Shown in pieces: positions 33,663 to 42,967 of a stretch of DNA of 64,000 nt (positions are counted from its first letter, which is position 1; each line of letters begins with the position of its first letter). This DNA comes from Streptomyces bottropensis ATCC 25435 (GTDB taxonomy: Bacteria; Actinomycetota; Actinomycetes; Streptomycetales; Streptomycetaceae): contig NZ_KB911581.1 of the NCBI RefSeq assembly GCF_000383595.1, positions 2,050,264 through 2,114,263 on the forward strand, read 5' to 3'. The position numbers and the translations under genes are program-made. The notes under the pieces are model-generated. The model was not told where the DNA came from. It saw only the letters and a program-made list of their open reading frames with translations, and ran no database searches.

Positions 33663-35714
33663 CTACCCGGCGATCGGCACCGGGGCCCCGTCCCGCAGGA
33701 ACACCGGAATCCGCTCCAGCGGCGCGTCCACGGTCACCGACCGGCCCCCCTCGTACGTCTCGCCGGTCCACGCGTCGGTCCACCGCGCTCCCACCGGCAG
33801 ATACGTCGTCCAGCGGGTCACCCCCGCCTCCAACACCGGCGCGACCAGCACGTCCCGCCCGAACAGGTAGGCGTCGTCCACCGACCAGGCCCGCTCGTCA
33901 CCGGGGAACTCCAGGAACAGCGGCCGCATCACCGGCAGCCCCTCCTCGTGGGCCTCCCGCATCACGCGCAGCACGTACGGCTTCAGGCGCTCCCGCAGCC
34001 GCAGGAAGTCCTCCAGGATCGCCCCGGCCTCCTCCCCGTACGACCACACCTCGTTGGGACCCCCGGTCATGGCCGGCCCCAACGGCATGCCGGGTTCACG
34101 GAACCCGTGCAGCCGCATCAGCGGCGAGAACGCGCCGAACTGGAACCAGCGCACCATCACCTCGCGGTACGCCGGATCGTCCGGGTCGCCGCCGTGGAAG
34201 CCGCCGATGTCGGTGTTCCACCAGGGGATGCCGGACAGCGCGGTGTTGAGGCCCGCCGCGATCTGCCGGCGCAGCGTCGGGAAGTCCGTGCCGATGTCAC
34301 CGGACCACAGCGCGGCCCCCCACCGCTGACTGCCCGCCCACGCCGAACGGTTGAGGGAGACGATCTCCTCCTCACCCGTCGCCCGCAGCCCCTCGTAGAA
34401 GGTACGGGCGATCTCGGCCGGGTAGATGTTGCCGACCTCCAGGCCGGGACCCGCCCAGTAGCGCAGGTTCTCCTGGAAGCCCGGCTTGATCTCCGGCTCG
34501 CAGGCGTCCAGCCAGAACGCCTTGATGCCGTACGGCTCCAGGTAGTTCTCCTTCACCCGTGACCACACGAACTCCCGGGCCTCGGGGTTCGTCGCGTCGT
34601 AGAAGGCGACCTGGACCGTCGAGGCGACCTCCTTGTCCGGCCAGTCGGCGTGCGCCATCGGGCCGTACTGGGTGCCGATGAAGTAGCCGCGCTGTTCCAT
34701 CAGGTGGTGGTTCTCGCTCAGCGGCGAGACCGACGGCCACACGGACACCACCAGCCTGATGCCCAGCTCCTCCAGCTCCCGGACCATGGCCCCGGGGTCG
34801 GGCCACTCGGCCGGGTCGAACTTCCACTCGCCGAGGTGCGTCCAGTGGAAGAAGTCGCACACGATGACGTCGATGGGCAGTCCCCGCCGCTTGTACTCCC
34901 GTGCCACGGCGAGGAGTTCGTCCTGCGTGCGGTAGCGCAGCTTGCACTGCCAGAACCCGGCCGCCCACTGGGGCAGCATCGGCGTGCGGCCCGTCGCCGC
35001 GCTGTAGCGGCGCTGCGCGTCTGCCGGGTCGCCCGCGGTGATCCAGTAGTCGAGCTGCCGGGCCGAGTCGGCGACCCACCGGGTGCCGTTGCCGGCCAGC
35101 TCGACGCGGCCGATCGCCGGGTTGTTCCACAGCAGGGTGTAGCCGCGGCTGGAGGTGAGCACCGGGATGCCGACCTCGGCGTTGCGCTGCACCAGGTCGA
35201 GCACCAGCCCCTTCTGGTCCAGCCGCCCGTGCTGGTGCTGACCGAGGCCGTACAGCTTCTCGTCGTCGTACGCGGCGAAGCGCTGCTCCAGGCGGTGGTG
35301 GCCGTTGCCGACGGCGGTGTAGAGGCGCGGGCCGGGCCACCAGAAGTGCGCGCGGGCCTCCGACAGCAGTTCGGCGCCGTCGGCGGTGCGCGTGTACCGG
35401 ATCAGGCCCTCGGGGTCGACCTCGACGGTGAGCGCGCCGACGGTCAGCCGCCCGAGCCCGTCCTCGATCTTGACGCTGCTCTCGGTGCTCTCCGCCTCGT
35501 CGAGCAGGGCGCCCGGCAGCCCGTCGAGGATGGGGCCGCCCAGGCGGGCGCGGACCCGGACCGCGTCCGGGCCCCAGGGCTCGATCCGCAGGGTCTCCTG
35601 GCGTCCGCTCCACTCCAGGGCACCGTCCCGCTCACGGAACGTGCCGACGGTGGGGGAGGACTGGGCGAGGCTGACCGCGCCCGTCGGGGTCTGGTTCTCG
35701 GCAGGCTGATTCAC
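33663..35714 (-). CDS. family GH31 alpha-xylosidase
   Basis: 683-aa cytoplasmic GH31 enzyme of YicI type. It releases the non-reducing xylose from isoprimeverose-containing oligosaccharides. Nucleophile D403 lies in AFWLDACEPE and acid/base D473 in LWSGDIGTDF. The WWNTDIGGF and RLHGFREPG segments line the active site; FWLDACEPE is the alpha-xylosidase variant of the family motif. The GTG start follows AGGAGA by six bases. Four GGAGGAGRTCA repeats occupy the 60 bases upstream. Located directly behind the lacI gene of the TCGAAGCGCTTCGA circuit, it supplies the activity otherwise missing from the xyloglucan cluster at 9-22 kb. Confidence 0.93.
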   Translation of the reverse strand: MNQPAENQTPTGAVSLAQSSPTVGTFRERDGALEWSGRQETLRIEPWGPDAVRVRARLGGPILDGLPGALLDEAESTESSVKIEDGLGRLTVGALTVEVDPEGLIRYTRTADGAELLSEARAHFWWPGPRLYTAVGNGHHRLEQRFAAYDDEKLYGLGQHQHGRLDQKGLVLDLVQRNAEVGIPVLTSSRGYTLLWNNPAIGRVELAGNGTRWVADSARQLDYWITAGDPADAQRRYSAATGRTPMLPQWAAGFWQCKLRYRTQDELLAVAREYKRRGLPIDVIVCDFFHWTHLGEWKFDPAEWPDPGAMVRELEELGIRLVVSVWPSVSPLSENHHLMEQRGYFIGTQYGPMAHADWPDKEVASTVQVAFYDATNPEAREFVWSRVKENYLEPYGIKAFWLDACEPEIKPGFQENLRYWAGPGLEVGNIYPAEIARTFYEGLRATGEEEIVSLNRSAWAGSQRWGAALWSGDIGTDFPTLRRQIAAGLNTALSGIPWWNTDIGGFHGGDPDDPAYREVMVRWFQFGAFSPLMRLHGFREPGMPLGPAMTGGPNEVWSYGEEAGAILEDFLRLRERLKPYVLRVMREAHEEGLPVMRPLFLEFPGDERAWSVDDAYLFGRDVLVAPVLEAGVTRWTTYLPVGARWTDAWTGETYEGGRSVTVDAPLERIPVFLRDGAPVPIAG

Positions 35715-35734
35715 GAGAGGTCTCCTGGAAGGGA

Positions 35735-35779
35735 GGAGGAGGTCAGGGAGGAGATCAGGAGGAGGTCAGGAGGAGGTCA
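35735..35779 (-). repeat. four tandem GGAGGAGRTCA repeats upstream of GH31
   Basis: Near-identical 11-base units start at 35735, 35747, 35758 and 35769. In the GH31 mRNA they read as TGAYCTCCTCC, so CCUCC is repeated within 60 bases of the AGGAGA ribosome binding site and could pair with it. Confidence 0.7.
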
Positions 35780-35962
35780 GGGGGGAGAGGTCGGGGGAGG
35801 GAACCGTACGGCGGCTTCCGTACGGCGCTTGCGTGCGACGGTCCGCGGACGGCCGTCCGGGGCCCGTCATCCGCCATCCGTCATCCGTCGGCGTCGGGTC
35901 GGCGTCCGGGTCCGCGGGGCCGGCCCGCGCCGGCGTACGACGCGGGTGCGGCCCGTGCCGGG

Positions 35963-36973
35963 TCAACCGGCGGTCAGCGGCCCCGTGCTCGCGCGGATGG
36001 TCAACTCGGGGGCGAGGAGCACCACTTCGTCGGTGTCCCGGCCCTCCAGCTTGGCGATCAGCTGCTCCACGGCCCGGCGGCCCATCTCCTGGGCGGGGAT
36101 GGCGACGGAGGTGAGCCGTACCGAGGCCTGCACGGCGACCTGGTCCGGACAGACCGCGATCACCGAGACGTCCTCGGGGACCGCGCGCCCCTGCTGCCGC
36201 AGCAGCGCGAGCAGCGGTTCCACCGCGGACTCGTTCTGCACGACGATCCCCGTGGTGCCCGGCCGCTCGTCGAAGATCCGGGCCAAGGTCGCGGCCATCG
36301 CGTCGTAGCCGCCCTCACAGGGGCGGTGCAGCACGCGCAGACCCAGCTCCCGCGCCCGGGACCGGAGTCCGTCGAGGGTGCGTTCGGCGAAACCGGTGTG
36401 CCGTTCGTACACCGCGGGCGCCTCGCCGACGACCGCGATGTCGCGGTGGCCGAGCATCGCCAGATGCTCCACGCACAGCGCGCCCGTGGCCCCGAAGTCC
36501 AGGTCGACGCAGGTCAGCCCGCTGGTTTCGGCCGGCAGTCCGATGAGTACCGACGGCTGATCGGTGCCGCGCAGCAGTGGCAGCCGCTCGTCGTCCAGCT
36601 CCACGTCCATCAGGATCATCGCGTCGGCGAGCCCGCTGCCCGTGACGCGGCGCACCGCGTCGGGGCCCTCCTCGCCGGTGAGCAGCAGCACGTCGTAGCC
36701 GTAGGTGCGGGCCGTGGTGGCCACCGCGATGGCGATCTCCATCATCACCGGGACGTACATGTCGGTGCGCAGCGGAACCATCAGGGCGACGATGTTCGAC
36801 CTGCTGCTCGCCAGGGCGCGGGCCCCCGCGTTCGGGTGGTAGCCGAGCTCCTGGATGCTCCGCTCGACCCGCTGCCGGGTGCCCGCGGAGATGGACCGCT
36901 TGCCGCTGAGGACATAGCTCACCGTGCTCGCCGAGACTCCGGCGTGCTGGGCGACCTCGGCGAGGGTGACCAT
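35963..36973 (-). CDS. LacI-family regulator of the xyloglucan genes (predicted)
   Basis: 336-aa repressor. The helix-turn-helix is TLAEVAQHAGVSASTVSYVLSGKRSISAGT, followed by the hinge ARALASSRSNIVALMVP and a sugar-binding sensor domain. The ATG at 36973 has GGAG six bases upstream; a TTG at 36985 is also in frame. An operator-like sequence lies 18 bases upstream (36991-37004) and a perfect copy at 37082-37095. Identical sites at the GH3/importer promoters suggest this protein represses them and itself. The GH31 gene follows 248 bases downstream on the same strand. Confidence 0.9.
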   Translation of the reverse strand: MVTLAEVAQHAGVSASTVSYVLSGKRSISAGTRQRVERSIQELGYHPNAGARALASSRSNIVALMVPLRTDMYVPVMMEIAIAVATTARTYGYDVLLLTGEEGPDAVRRVTGSGLADAMILMDVELDDERLPLLRGTDQPSVLIGLPAETSGLTCVDLDFGATGALCVEHLAMLGHRDIAVVGEAPAVYERHTGFAERTLDGLRSRARELGLRVLHRPCEGGYDAMAATLARIFDERPGTTGIVVQNESAVEPLLALLRQQGRAVPEDVSVIAVCPDQVAVQASVRLTSVAIPAQEMGRRAVEQLIAKLEGRDTDEVVLLAPELTIRASTGPLTAG

Positions 36974-36990
36974 CCAGCTCTCCAAGCGTG

Positions 36991-37004
36991 TTTAAGCGCT
37001 TCGA
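36991..37004. promoter_or_regulatory. imperfect LacI-type operator next to lacI
   Basis: TTTAAGCGCTTCGA differs from the perfect TCGAAGCGCTTCGA at two positions in one half-site. It ends 18 bases before the lacI ATG, suggesting weak autoregulation. Confidence 0.65.
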
Positions 37005-37081
37005 CAGCGCAGTGTTTCTGAACCGGGACGAGTGAGGGTGGCACGACAGTAGCTCGGCGCCGGATGGGTGTCCATAGGCTG

Positions 37082-37095
37082 TCGAAGCGCTTCGA
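37082..37095. promoter_or_regulatory. perfect LacI-type operator upstream of lacI
   Basis: Third perfect TCGAAGCGCTTCGA in the window, centred 91 bases from the imperfect site beside lacI. The pair could support looping and autoregulation. Confidence 0.78.
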
Positions 37096-37344
37096 TTATT
37101 CGCCGGACAGGGGAGGGAGTGGTGGGGGTGAGTCGGGTGCGGCCGCGGGTCCGTGGGGTTCTCGCGCGGTCCCCCGCGCCCCTTGAGGGCACTCTCGGCC
37201 ACAGTCTAGAACTCGTCGCCGTGCCCGGGCGGCCGCACCGCGCACGCGCGGGCGCATCCGGCCGGTGCGAGCCGCCGGGGCGTGCGCGGGCCGGCGGAAG
37301 CGGCCGATCGGGCACGCGAGGGGTGGCGGGCTCATCCCGAATCG

Positions 37345-37400
37345 GGTACCAACGATCGAGTAGCACCCATCGGTAACCATTCAGGTACCCATCCGGTACG
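37345..37400. promoter_or_regulatory. GGTANC motif cluster before the acyl-CoA dehydrogenase
   Basis: GGTACC (37345), GGTAAC (37372), GGTACC (37384) and GGTACG (37395) are spaced 27, 12 and 11 bases apart and end 30 bases before the start codon. Three of the four follow a CCAT or ATC. They look like iterated half-sites for a regulator of fatty-acid genes, which is not identified. Confidence 0.4.
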
Positions 37401-37429
37401 AGATCCCGATTCGCGGCGAGGTGAGCCTC

Positions 37430-39370
37430 ATGTCCGCCCCACCCCTCAAGAAGCCCGTCGTCACAGAACGTGAGGCCCGCCAGGTGGCGGAGGCCGCCCG
37501 GGAGCAGGCCTGGCGCAAGCCCAGCTTCGCCAAGGAACTGTTCCTCGGCCGGTTCCGCCTCGACCTCATCCACCCCCATCCGCTGCCCACGGACGAGGCC
37601 GTCCGGCGCGGCGAGCAGTTCCTGGCCAAGCTCCGCGCCTTCTGCGAGACGAAGGTCGACGGCGCCCTGATCGAGCGCGAGGCCCGGATCCCCGACGAGG
37701 TCATCGACGGCCTCAAGGAACTCGGCGCCCTCGGCATGAAGATCGACCCCAAGTACGGCGGTCTCGGCCTCACCCAGGTGTACTACAACAAGGCGCTGGC
37801 CCTGGTGGGCTCGGCCAGCCCGGCCATCGGCGTCCTGCTCTCGGCGCATCAGTCGATCGGCGTACCGCAGCCGCTGAAGCTGTTCGGCACCCCCGAACAG
37901 AAGGAGAAGTTCCTGCCGCGCTGCGCCCGCACCGACATCAGCGCCTTCCTCCTCACCGAGCCGGACGTCGGCTCCGACCCGGCCCGCCTCGCCACCACCG
38001 CGGTGCCCGACGGGGACGACTACCTCCTCGACGGCGTGAAGCTCTGGACGACGAACGGCGTGGTCGCCGACCTCCTCGTCGTCATGGCGCGGGTGCCGAA
38101 GTCCGACGGACACAAGGGCGGTATCACCGCCTTCGTGGTGGAGACCGACTCGCCCGGCGTCACCGTCGAGAACCGCAACGCCTTCATGGGTCTGCGCGGC
38201 ATCGAGAACGGCGTCACCCGTCTGCACCAGGTCCGGGTTCCCGCGGCCCACCGCATCGGCCCCGAGGGCGCCGGCCTGAAGATCGCGCTCACCACCCTCA
38301 ACACCGGCCGGCTCTCGCTCCCGGCGTCCTGCGTGGCCGCGGGCAAGTGGTGTCTGAAGATCGCCCGCGAATGGTCGGCGGCCCGTGAGCAGTGGGGCAA
38401 GCCGGTCGCCCACCACGAGGCGGTCGGGCAGAAGATCTCCTTCATCGCCGCCACCACCTTCGCCCTCGAAGCGGTGCTGGACCTCTCCTCGCAGATGGCC
38501 GACGAGGACCGCAACGACATCCGTATCGAGGGCGCCCTCGCGAAACTCTTCGCCTCCGAGATGGGCTGGAAGATCGCCGACGAGCTGGTCCAGATCCGCG
38601 GCGGCCGGGGCTTCGAGACCGCCGACTCCCTCCGGGCGCGCGGCGAACGGGCCGTCCCCGCCGAGCAGATCCTGCGCGACCTGCGCATCAACCGGATCTT
38701 CGAGGGCTCCACGGAGATCATGCACCTGCTGATCGCCCGCGAGGCCGTCGACGCCCACCTCACCGTGGCCGGCGACCTGATCGATCCGGAGAAGTCCCTC
38801 TCCGACAAGGCGAAGGCCGGCGCGAACGCGGGCGTCTTCTACGCCAAGTGGCTGCCCAAGCTGGTCGCGGGTCCGGGTCAACTCCCGCGCACGTACGGCG
38901 ACTTCCATCCCGCGGGCCACCCCGACCTCTCCACGCACCTGCGTTACGTCGAACGCAACGCCCGCAAGCTCGCCCGCTCCACCTTCTACGCCATGTCCCG
39001 CTGGCAGGGCCGGATGGAGACCAAGCAGGGCTTCCTGGGCCGGATCGTCGACATCGGCGCGGAACTCTTCGCCATGAGCGCGGCCGTCGTCCGCGCCGAA
39101 CTGCTCCGCGGCCAGGGCGACCACGGCCGTGAGGCCTACCAGCTCGCCGACGTCTTCTGCCGCCAGTCCCGCATCCGCGTCGAGGAACTCTTCGGCCGCC
39201 TGTGGAGCAACACCGACGACCTCGACCGCAAGGTGGTCAAGGGCGTCCTCGGCGGTGCCTACGAGTGGCTGGAGCAGGGCGTGATCGACCCCTCCGGCGA
39301 GGGCCCCTGGATCGCGGACGCGACTGCGGGCCCGAGCGAGAAGGAGAACGTCCACCGTCGCATCCGCTGA
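37430..39370 (+). CDS. acyl-CoA dehydrogenase, long form
   Basis: 646-aa FAD flavoprotein of fatty-acid beta-oxidation, oxidising acyl-CoA to enoyl-CoA. The N-terminal helical and middle beta domains include FLLTEPDVGSDPARLATTA (flavin contact) and LWTTNGVVADLLVVMA. The C-terminal helical domain carries QIRGGRGFE and RIFEGSTEIMHLLIARE, typical of the family. A further helical extension of about 200 residues makes it longer than the 380-residue form and similar to VLCAD-like enzymes. The ATG at 37430 has GGCGAGGTGA upstream. A hairpin terminator follows within 11 bases of the stop. No partner beta-oxidation gene is adjacent. Confidence 0.92.
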   Translation: MSAPPLKKPVVTEREARQVAEAAREQAWRKPSFAKELFLGRFRLDLIHPHPLPTDEAVRRGEQFLAKLRAFCETKVDGALIEREARIPDEVIDGLKELGALGMKIDPKYGGLGLTQVYYNKALALVGSASPAIGVLLSAHQSIGVPQPLKLFGTPEQKEKFLPRCARTDISAFLLTEPDVGSDPARLATTAVPDGDDYLLDGVKLWTTNGVVADLLVVMARVPKSDGHKGGITAFVVETDSPGVTVENRNAFMGLRGIENGVTRLHQVRVPAAHRIGPEGAGLKIALTTLNTGRLSLPASCVAAGKWCLKIAREWSAAREQWGKPVAHHEAVGQKISFIAATTFALEAVLDLSSQMADEDRNDIRIEGALAKLFASEMGWKIADELVQIRGGRGFETADSLRARGERAVPAEQILRDLRINRIFEGSTEIMHLLIAREAVDAHLTVAGDLIDPEKSLSDKAKAGANAGVFYAKWLPKLVAGPGQLPRTYGDFHPAGHPDLSTHLRYVERNARKLARSTFYAMSRWQGRMETKQGFLGRIVDIGAELFAMSAAVVRAELLRGQGDHGREAYQLADVFCRQSRIRVEELFGRLWSNTDDLDRKVVKGVLGGAYEWLEQGVIDPSGEGPWIADATAGPSEKENVHRRIR

Positions 39371-39380
39371 CCTCGGCACT

Positions 39381-39408
39381 CCCCGCGCCCCGTTCCAGGG
39401 GCGCGGGG
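39381..39408. terminator. terminator hairpin of the GGGGCGCGGGG repeat family
   Basis: CCCCGCGCCCC (39381-39391) and GGGGCGCGGGG (39398-39408) with loop GTTCCA, 10 bases after the acyl-CoA dehydrogenase stop. The right flank AATCGCGCGACCGGCCA is shared with other members of the repeat family. Confidence 0.75.
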
Positions 39409-39466
39409 AATCGCGCGACCGGCCACGGCGGACCCGCGGCCTACGAACGACCTTCCCCCGCGGCGA

Positions 39467-39922
39467 CTAGCAGTACTTGTCGCCGGCGTCGCGCGTGGTC
39501 CACGAGCAGGAGTCCGCCTTCGCCCCGCTCGCCTTCAGCAGCTTCGCCGTGTCGCTGGTGTTGTTCCAGACATAGGCCTTGCGGTTCTGGTACTTGGTCG
39601 CGGTGGTGTCCGTACCCGACCCGGTGCGGATCTTGATGTACTTCTTCGCCCCGATCTTGATGTTCGGGAACGTGTACTTGTGGTTGTCGAGGTCCTTCAG
39701 CACCCAGCCCTTCAGCGAGATCGCCGACGAGCTCGTGTTCTTGATCTGCACCCACTCGGCGTTGTACTGCGCGTTGGTCCGCGTGTCCTTGCCCGGGCTG
39801 TCGAAGTACACGCGGTGGATGACCACACTCCCGGCGGCCTCCGCCGGGCTGCTCAGCAGGGTGCCGGTCAGGGCCACCGCTCCGGCGAGCGCGGGCACGG
39901 CGGCGCGTATGCGCTTGCGCAT
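39467..39922 (-). CDS. secreted lamin-tail-domain protein
   Basis: 151-aa exported protein. The signal peptide MRKRIRAAVPALAGAVALTGTLLSSPAEA is followed by a single Ig-like lamin tail domain (VVIHRVYFDSPGKD...EWVQIKNTSSSAISLKGWVLKDLDNHKYTFP). Two cysteines near the C-terminus (SCSW and the final KYC) may form a disulfide. Such small secreted domains are common in Streptomyces, with unproved roles in DNA or wall binding. It is monocistronic, convergent with the acyl-CoA dehydrogenase and divergent from dxr. Confidence 0.88.
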   Translation of the reverse strand: MRKRIRAAVPALAGAVALTGTLLSSPAEAAGSVVIHRVYFDSPGKDTRTNAQYNAEWVQIKNTSSSAISLKGWVLKDLDNHKYTFPNIKIGAKKYIKIRTGSGTDTTATKYQNRKAYVWNNTSDTAKLLKASGAKADSCSWTTRDAGDKYC

Positions 39923-40122
39923 GAATCCCCCCAGGATCCGTGTTCATACGTTCATGATCGGCTGATACGACAATCGGATCAGCAAGGGAGAAGTCATATC
40001 ACCCCGCCTTCACACGTGCTTCACAAACGGAGAAATGCGCTCGTCAACCGCACACGGCACGAAGTGGGTCATCAAGGGGGCGCGCGGTCCTGCCGGACGC
40101 CGGATGCGGCCACAATGGGGGG

Positions 40123-41406
40123 ATGAGCGACAGTCCAGCCCCTCTCGCCGATCCGCATCTCGTCTTCGACCCGGTCGACGGCGCACGGGACGTAGTGATC
40201 CTCGGATCGACCGGCTCGATCGGCACCCAGGCCATCGACCTCGTCCTGCGCAACCCGGACCGCTTCCGCGTCACCGGGCTCTCGGCCGCCGGAGGGCGGG
40301 TGCAGCTGCTGGCCGAACAGGCCCACCGGCTGCGTGTGCGGACCGTCGCCGTCGCCCGCGAGGACGTCGTACCGGCACTGCGCGAGGCCCTGGCCGCCGC
40401 CTACGGCGCCGGGGAGACCCTCCCCGAGATCCTGGCCGGCCCGGACGCGGCCACAGCCCTGGCGTCCTCCGACTGCCACACCGTGCTGAACGGCATCACC
40501 GGCTCCATCGGCCTCGCCCCGACCCTCGCCGCCCTGGAGGCGGGCCGCACCCTCGCGCTCGCCAACAAGGAGTCGCTCATCGTCGGCGGCCCGCTGGTGA
40601 AGGCGGTGGCGAAGCCCGGCCAGATCATCCCGGTCGACTCCGAGCACGCCGCCCTCTTCCAGGCCCTCGCCTCCGGCACCCGGGCCGACGTGCGCAAGCT
40701 CGTCGTCACCGCCTCCGGCGGCCCGTTCCGGGGCCGTACGAAGGCCGAGCTGGCCGACGTGACACCCGCCGACGCCCTCGCCCACCCCACCTGGGCCATG
40801 GGTCCGGTCATCACCGTGAACTCCGCGACCCTCGTGAACAAGGGCCTGGAGGTGATCGAGGCGCACCTCCTCTACGACATTCCCTTCGACCGCATTGAGG
40901 TCGTCGTGCACCCTCAGTCGTATGTCCACTCGATGGTTGAGTTCACGGACGGATCGACGATGGCCCAGGCGACGCCCCCCGACATGCGCGGGCCCATCGC
41001 CATCGGCCTCGGCTGGCCGCAGCGCGTCCCGGACGCCGCGCCCGCCTTCGACTGGACCAAGGCGTCCAGCTGGGAGTTCTTCCCCCTCGACAACGACGCG
41101 TTCCCGTCGGTCGGGCTCGCCCGCCACGTGGGGCAGCTCGCGGGCACCGCCCCGGCGGTGTTCAATGCGGCGAACGAGGAGTGCGTCGACGCGTTCCTGC
41201 ACGGAGGTCTCCGGTTCGACGCGATCATGGAGACCGTCACACGGGTGGTGGCGGAGCACGGCACCCCCGCCTCGGGAACTTCCCTGACGGTGGCGGACGT
41301 CCTCGAAGCGGAGACCTGGGCGCGCGCCCGCGCCCGCGAACTGACCACCTCGACCACCTCGACCGGCAAACCCACCGAGCGGACGACCGCGGAGGCCCGT
41401 GCATGA
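40123..41406 (+). CDS. dxr: 1-deoxy-D-xylulose 5-phosphate reductoisomerase
   Basis: 427-aa MEP-pathway enzyme converting DXP to MEP with NADPH. The Rossmann motif is [27 protein letters not shown] carries conserved active-site residues, and the metal site includes [12 protein letters not shown]. The later segments [34 protein letters not shown] and [12 protein letters not shown] are intact. The ATG has GGGGGG immediately upstream. The stop overlaps the rseP start (ATGA), so these two are coupled, a gene order usual for Actinobacteria. Confidence 0.97.
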   Translation: MSDSPAPLADPHLVFDPVDGARDVVILGSTGSIGTQAIDLVLRNPDRFRVTGLSAAGGRVQLLAEQAHRLRVRTVAVAREDVVPALREALAAAYGAGETLPEILAGPDAATALASSDCHTVLNGITGSIGLAPTLAALEAGRTLALANKESLIVGGPLVKAVAKPGQIIPVDSEHAALFQALASGTRADVRKLVVTASGGPFRGRTKAELADVTPADALAHPTWAMGPVITVNSATLVNKGLEVIEAHLLYDIPFDRIEVVVHPQSYVHSMVEFTDGSTMAQATPPDMRGPIAIGLGWPQRVPDAAPAFDWTKASSWEFFPLDNDAFPSVGLARHVGQLAGTAPAVFNAANEECVDAFLHGGLRFDAIMETVTRVVAEHGTPASGTSLTVADVLEAETWARARARELTTSTTSTGKPTERTTAEARA

Positions 41407-42707
41407 CGACCCTGATGTTCATCCTCGGCATAGTGGTCTTCGTGATCGGCCTGGCGTTCTCGATCGCGTGGCACGAGCTGGGCCACTTCTCGACCGCCAA
41501 ACTCTTCGGCGTCCGCGTGCCCCAGTTCATGGTGGGCTTCGGCCCGACCATCTGGTCGAAGAAGAAGGGCGAGACCGAGTACGGCGTCAAGGCGATCCCG
41601 CTCGGCGGTTACATCCGCATGATCGGCATGATCCCGCCCGGCCCGGACGGCAGGATCGAGAGCCGCTCGACCTCCCCGTGGCGCGTCATGATCGAGGACG
41701 CCCGCGCGGCCTCCTTCGAGGAGCTCCAGCCCGGCGACGAGGACCGTCTCTTCTACCGGCGCAAGCCGTGGAAGCGCGTCATCGTGATGTTCGCCGGGCC
41801 CTTCATGAACCTGATCCTGGCCTTCGTGATCTTCCTCGGCGTGATGATGACCTTCGGCGCCCAGACCTCGACGACCACGGTCAGCAAGGTCTCGGACTGT
41901 GTCATCTCCGCCAGTGAGAACCGCTCGAAGTGCAAGGACAGCGACAAGGAGGCCCCCGCCAAGGCGGCGGGCCTGAAGCCCGGCGACAGGATCGTCGCCT
42001 TCGACGGCACCCCCGTCGAGGACTGGTCCGCCCTGCAGGCCGACATCCGCGACAACCCCGGCAAGCAGGTCACGCTCACCGTGGACCGGGGCGGCGAGAA
42101 GGTCGACCTGACCCCCACCCTCATCAAGAACCAGGTCAGCCAGACCGACGGCCAGGGCGGCTACGTCAAGGACAAGTACGTGTACGCCGGCTGGCTCGGC
42201 TTCACCCCCGCCGCCGACATCCTCCCGCTCTCCTTCGGCCAGTCCGTCGACCGCATGGGCGACATGATGGAGAACGGCGTCGAGTCCCTGCTCTCCCTGC
42301 CCGCCAAGGTCCCCGCCCTGTGGGACGCCACCTTCGGCGACGGCGAGCGCGCGGCGGACTCACCCATGGGCGTGGTCGGCGCGGCCCGCGTCGGCGGCGA
42401 GATCTTCACCATGGACATCCCCGCCACCCAGCAGCTCGCCAGCTTCCTGATCCTGCTGGCCGGCTTCAACCTCTCCCTGTTCCTGTTCAACATGCTCCCG
42501 CTGCTCCCGCTCGACGGCGGGCACATCGCGGGCGCCCTGTGGGAGTCGCTGCGCCGGAACACGGCCAAGGTGCTGCGCCGGCCCGACCCCGGCCCGTTCG
42601 ACGTGGCCAAGCTGATGCCCGTCGCGTACGTGGTGGCCGGCATCTTCGTCTGCTTCACGCTGCTCGTGCTGATCGCGGACCTCGTGAACCCGGTGCGCAT
42701 CTCCTAG
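41403..42707 (+). CDS. rseP: site-2 membrane metalloprotease
   Basis: 434-aa intramembrane zinc protease that cleaves membrane-bound regulators such as anti-sigma factors. The HExxH motif is [10 protein letters not shown] in the first membrane segment. A PDZ domain spans about 165-260 ([23 protein letters not shown]). The second zinc site is in [14 protein letters not shown], and the last segment is [22 protein letters not shown]. Start ATG overlaps the dxr stop. A hairpin at 42721-42761 follows, so ispG is likely transcribed separately. Confidence 0.95.
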   Translation: MTTLMFILGIVVFVIGLAFSIAWHELGHFSTAKLFGVRVPQFMVGFGPTIWSKKKGETEYGVKAIPLGGYIRMIGMIPPGPDGRIESRSTSPWRVMIEDARAASFEELQPGDEDRLFYRRKPWKRVIVMFAGPFMNLILAFVIFLGVMMTFGAQTSTTTVSKVSDCVISASENRSKCKDSDKEAPAKAAGLKPGDRIVAFDGTPVEDWSALQADIRDNPGKQVTLTVDRGGEKVDLTPTLIKNQVSQTDGQGGYVKDKYVYAGWLGFTPAADILPLSFGQSVDRMGDMMENGVESLLSLPAKVPALWDATFGDGERAADSPMGVVGAARVGGEIFTMDIPATQQLASFLILLAGFNLSLFLFNMLPLLPLDGGHIAGALWESLRRNTAKVLRRPDPGPFDVAKLMPVAYVVAGIFVCFTLLVLIADLVNPVRIS

Positions 42708-42720
42708 TCACCCGCGGTTC

Positions 42721-42761
42721 ACGGCGGCCGGGCACACCCACGCGGTGGGCCCGGCCGCCGT
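42721..42761. terminator. hairpin terminator after rseP
   Basis: ACGGCGGCCGGGC (42721-42733) pairs perfectly with 42749-42761 (13 bp), with an inner CACC/GGTG helix in the loop. It lies 13 bases beyond the rseP stop. Confidence 0.75.
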
Positions 42762-42967
42762 CGTTCGCGCAACGGAGCCGGTCACCCGTGCCCGAACATC
42801 GCGGCGAGCATCCCCAACGGGTGGGTTTACGGACGATGGGGGTCCCCCCGCCGAGTGCGTTCGAGGTGGGGGCGTGCCGGGGTCCCTGCCCGTGCCGTAA
42901 TCTCGAAGCCCGGAGCCCGCGCGTACCGGGACCCGATCCTGATCCACAACTTGGGGTTGCACAGCAG

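Larger units (their letters stand above)
36974..37429. other. divergent control region of lacI and the acyl-CoA dehydrogenase
   Basis: A 456-base gene-free region. The left third holds two operators of the LacI circuit. A weak minus-strand promoter candidate (ATGGAC at 37075-37070, 18 bases, TACTGT at 37051-37046) lies between them. A half copy of the GCGCGGTCCCCCGCGCCCC repeat is at 37163-37182. The right end carries four GGTANC motifs before the dehydrogenase start. Confidence 0.6.

Noticed and set aside
42897..42967. A riboswitch in the leader of ispG
   Set aside because: The leader is only about 60 bases from the candidate -10 and shows no multi-stem arrangement resembling a known class.
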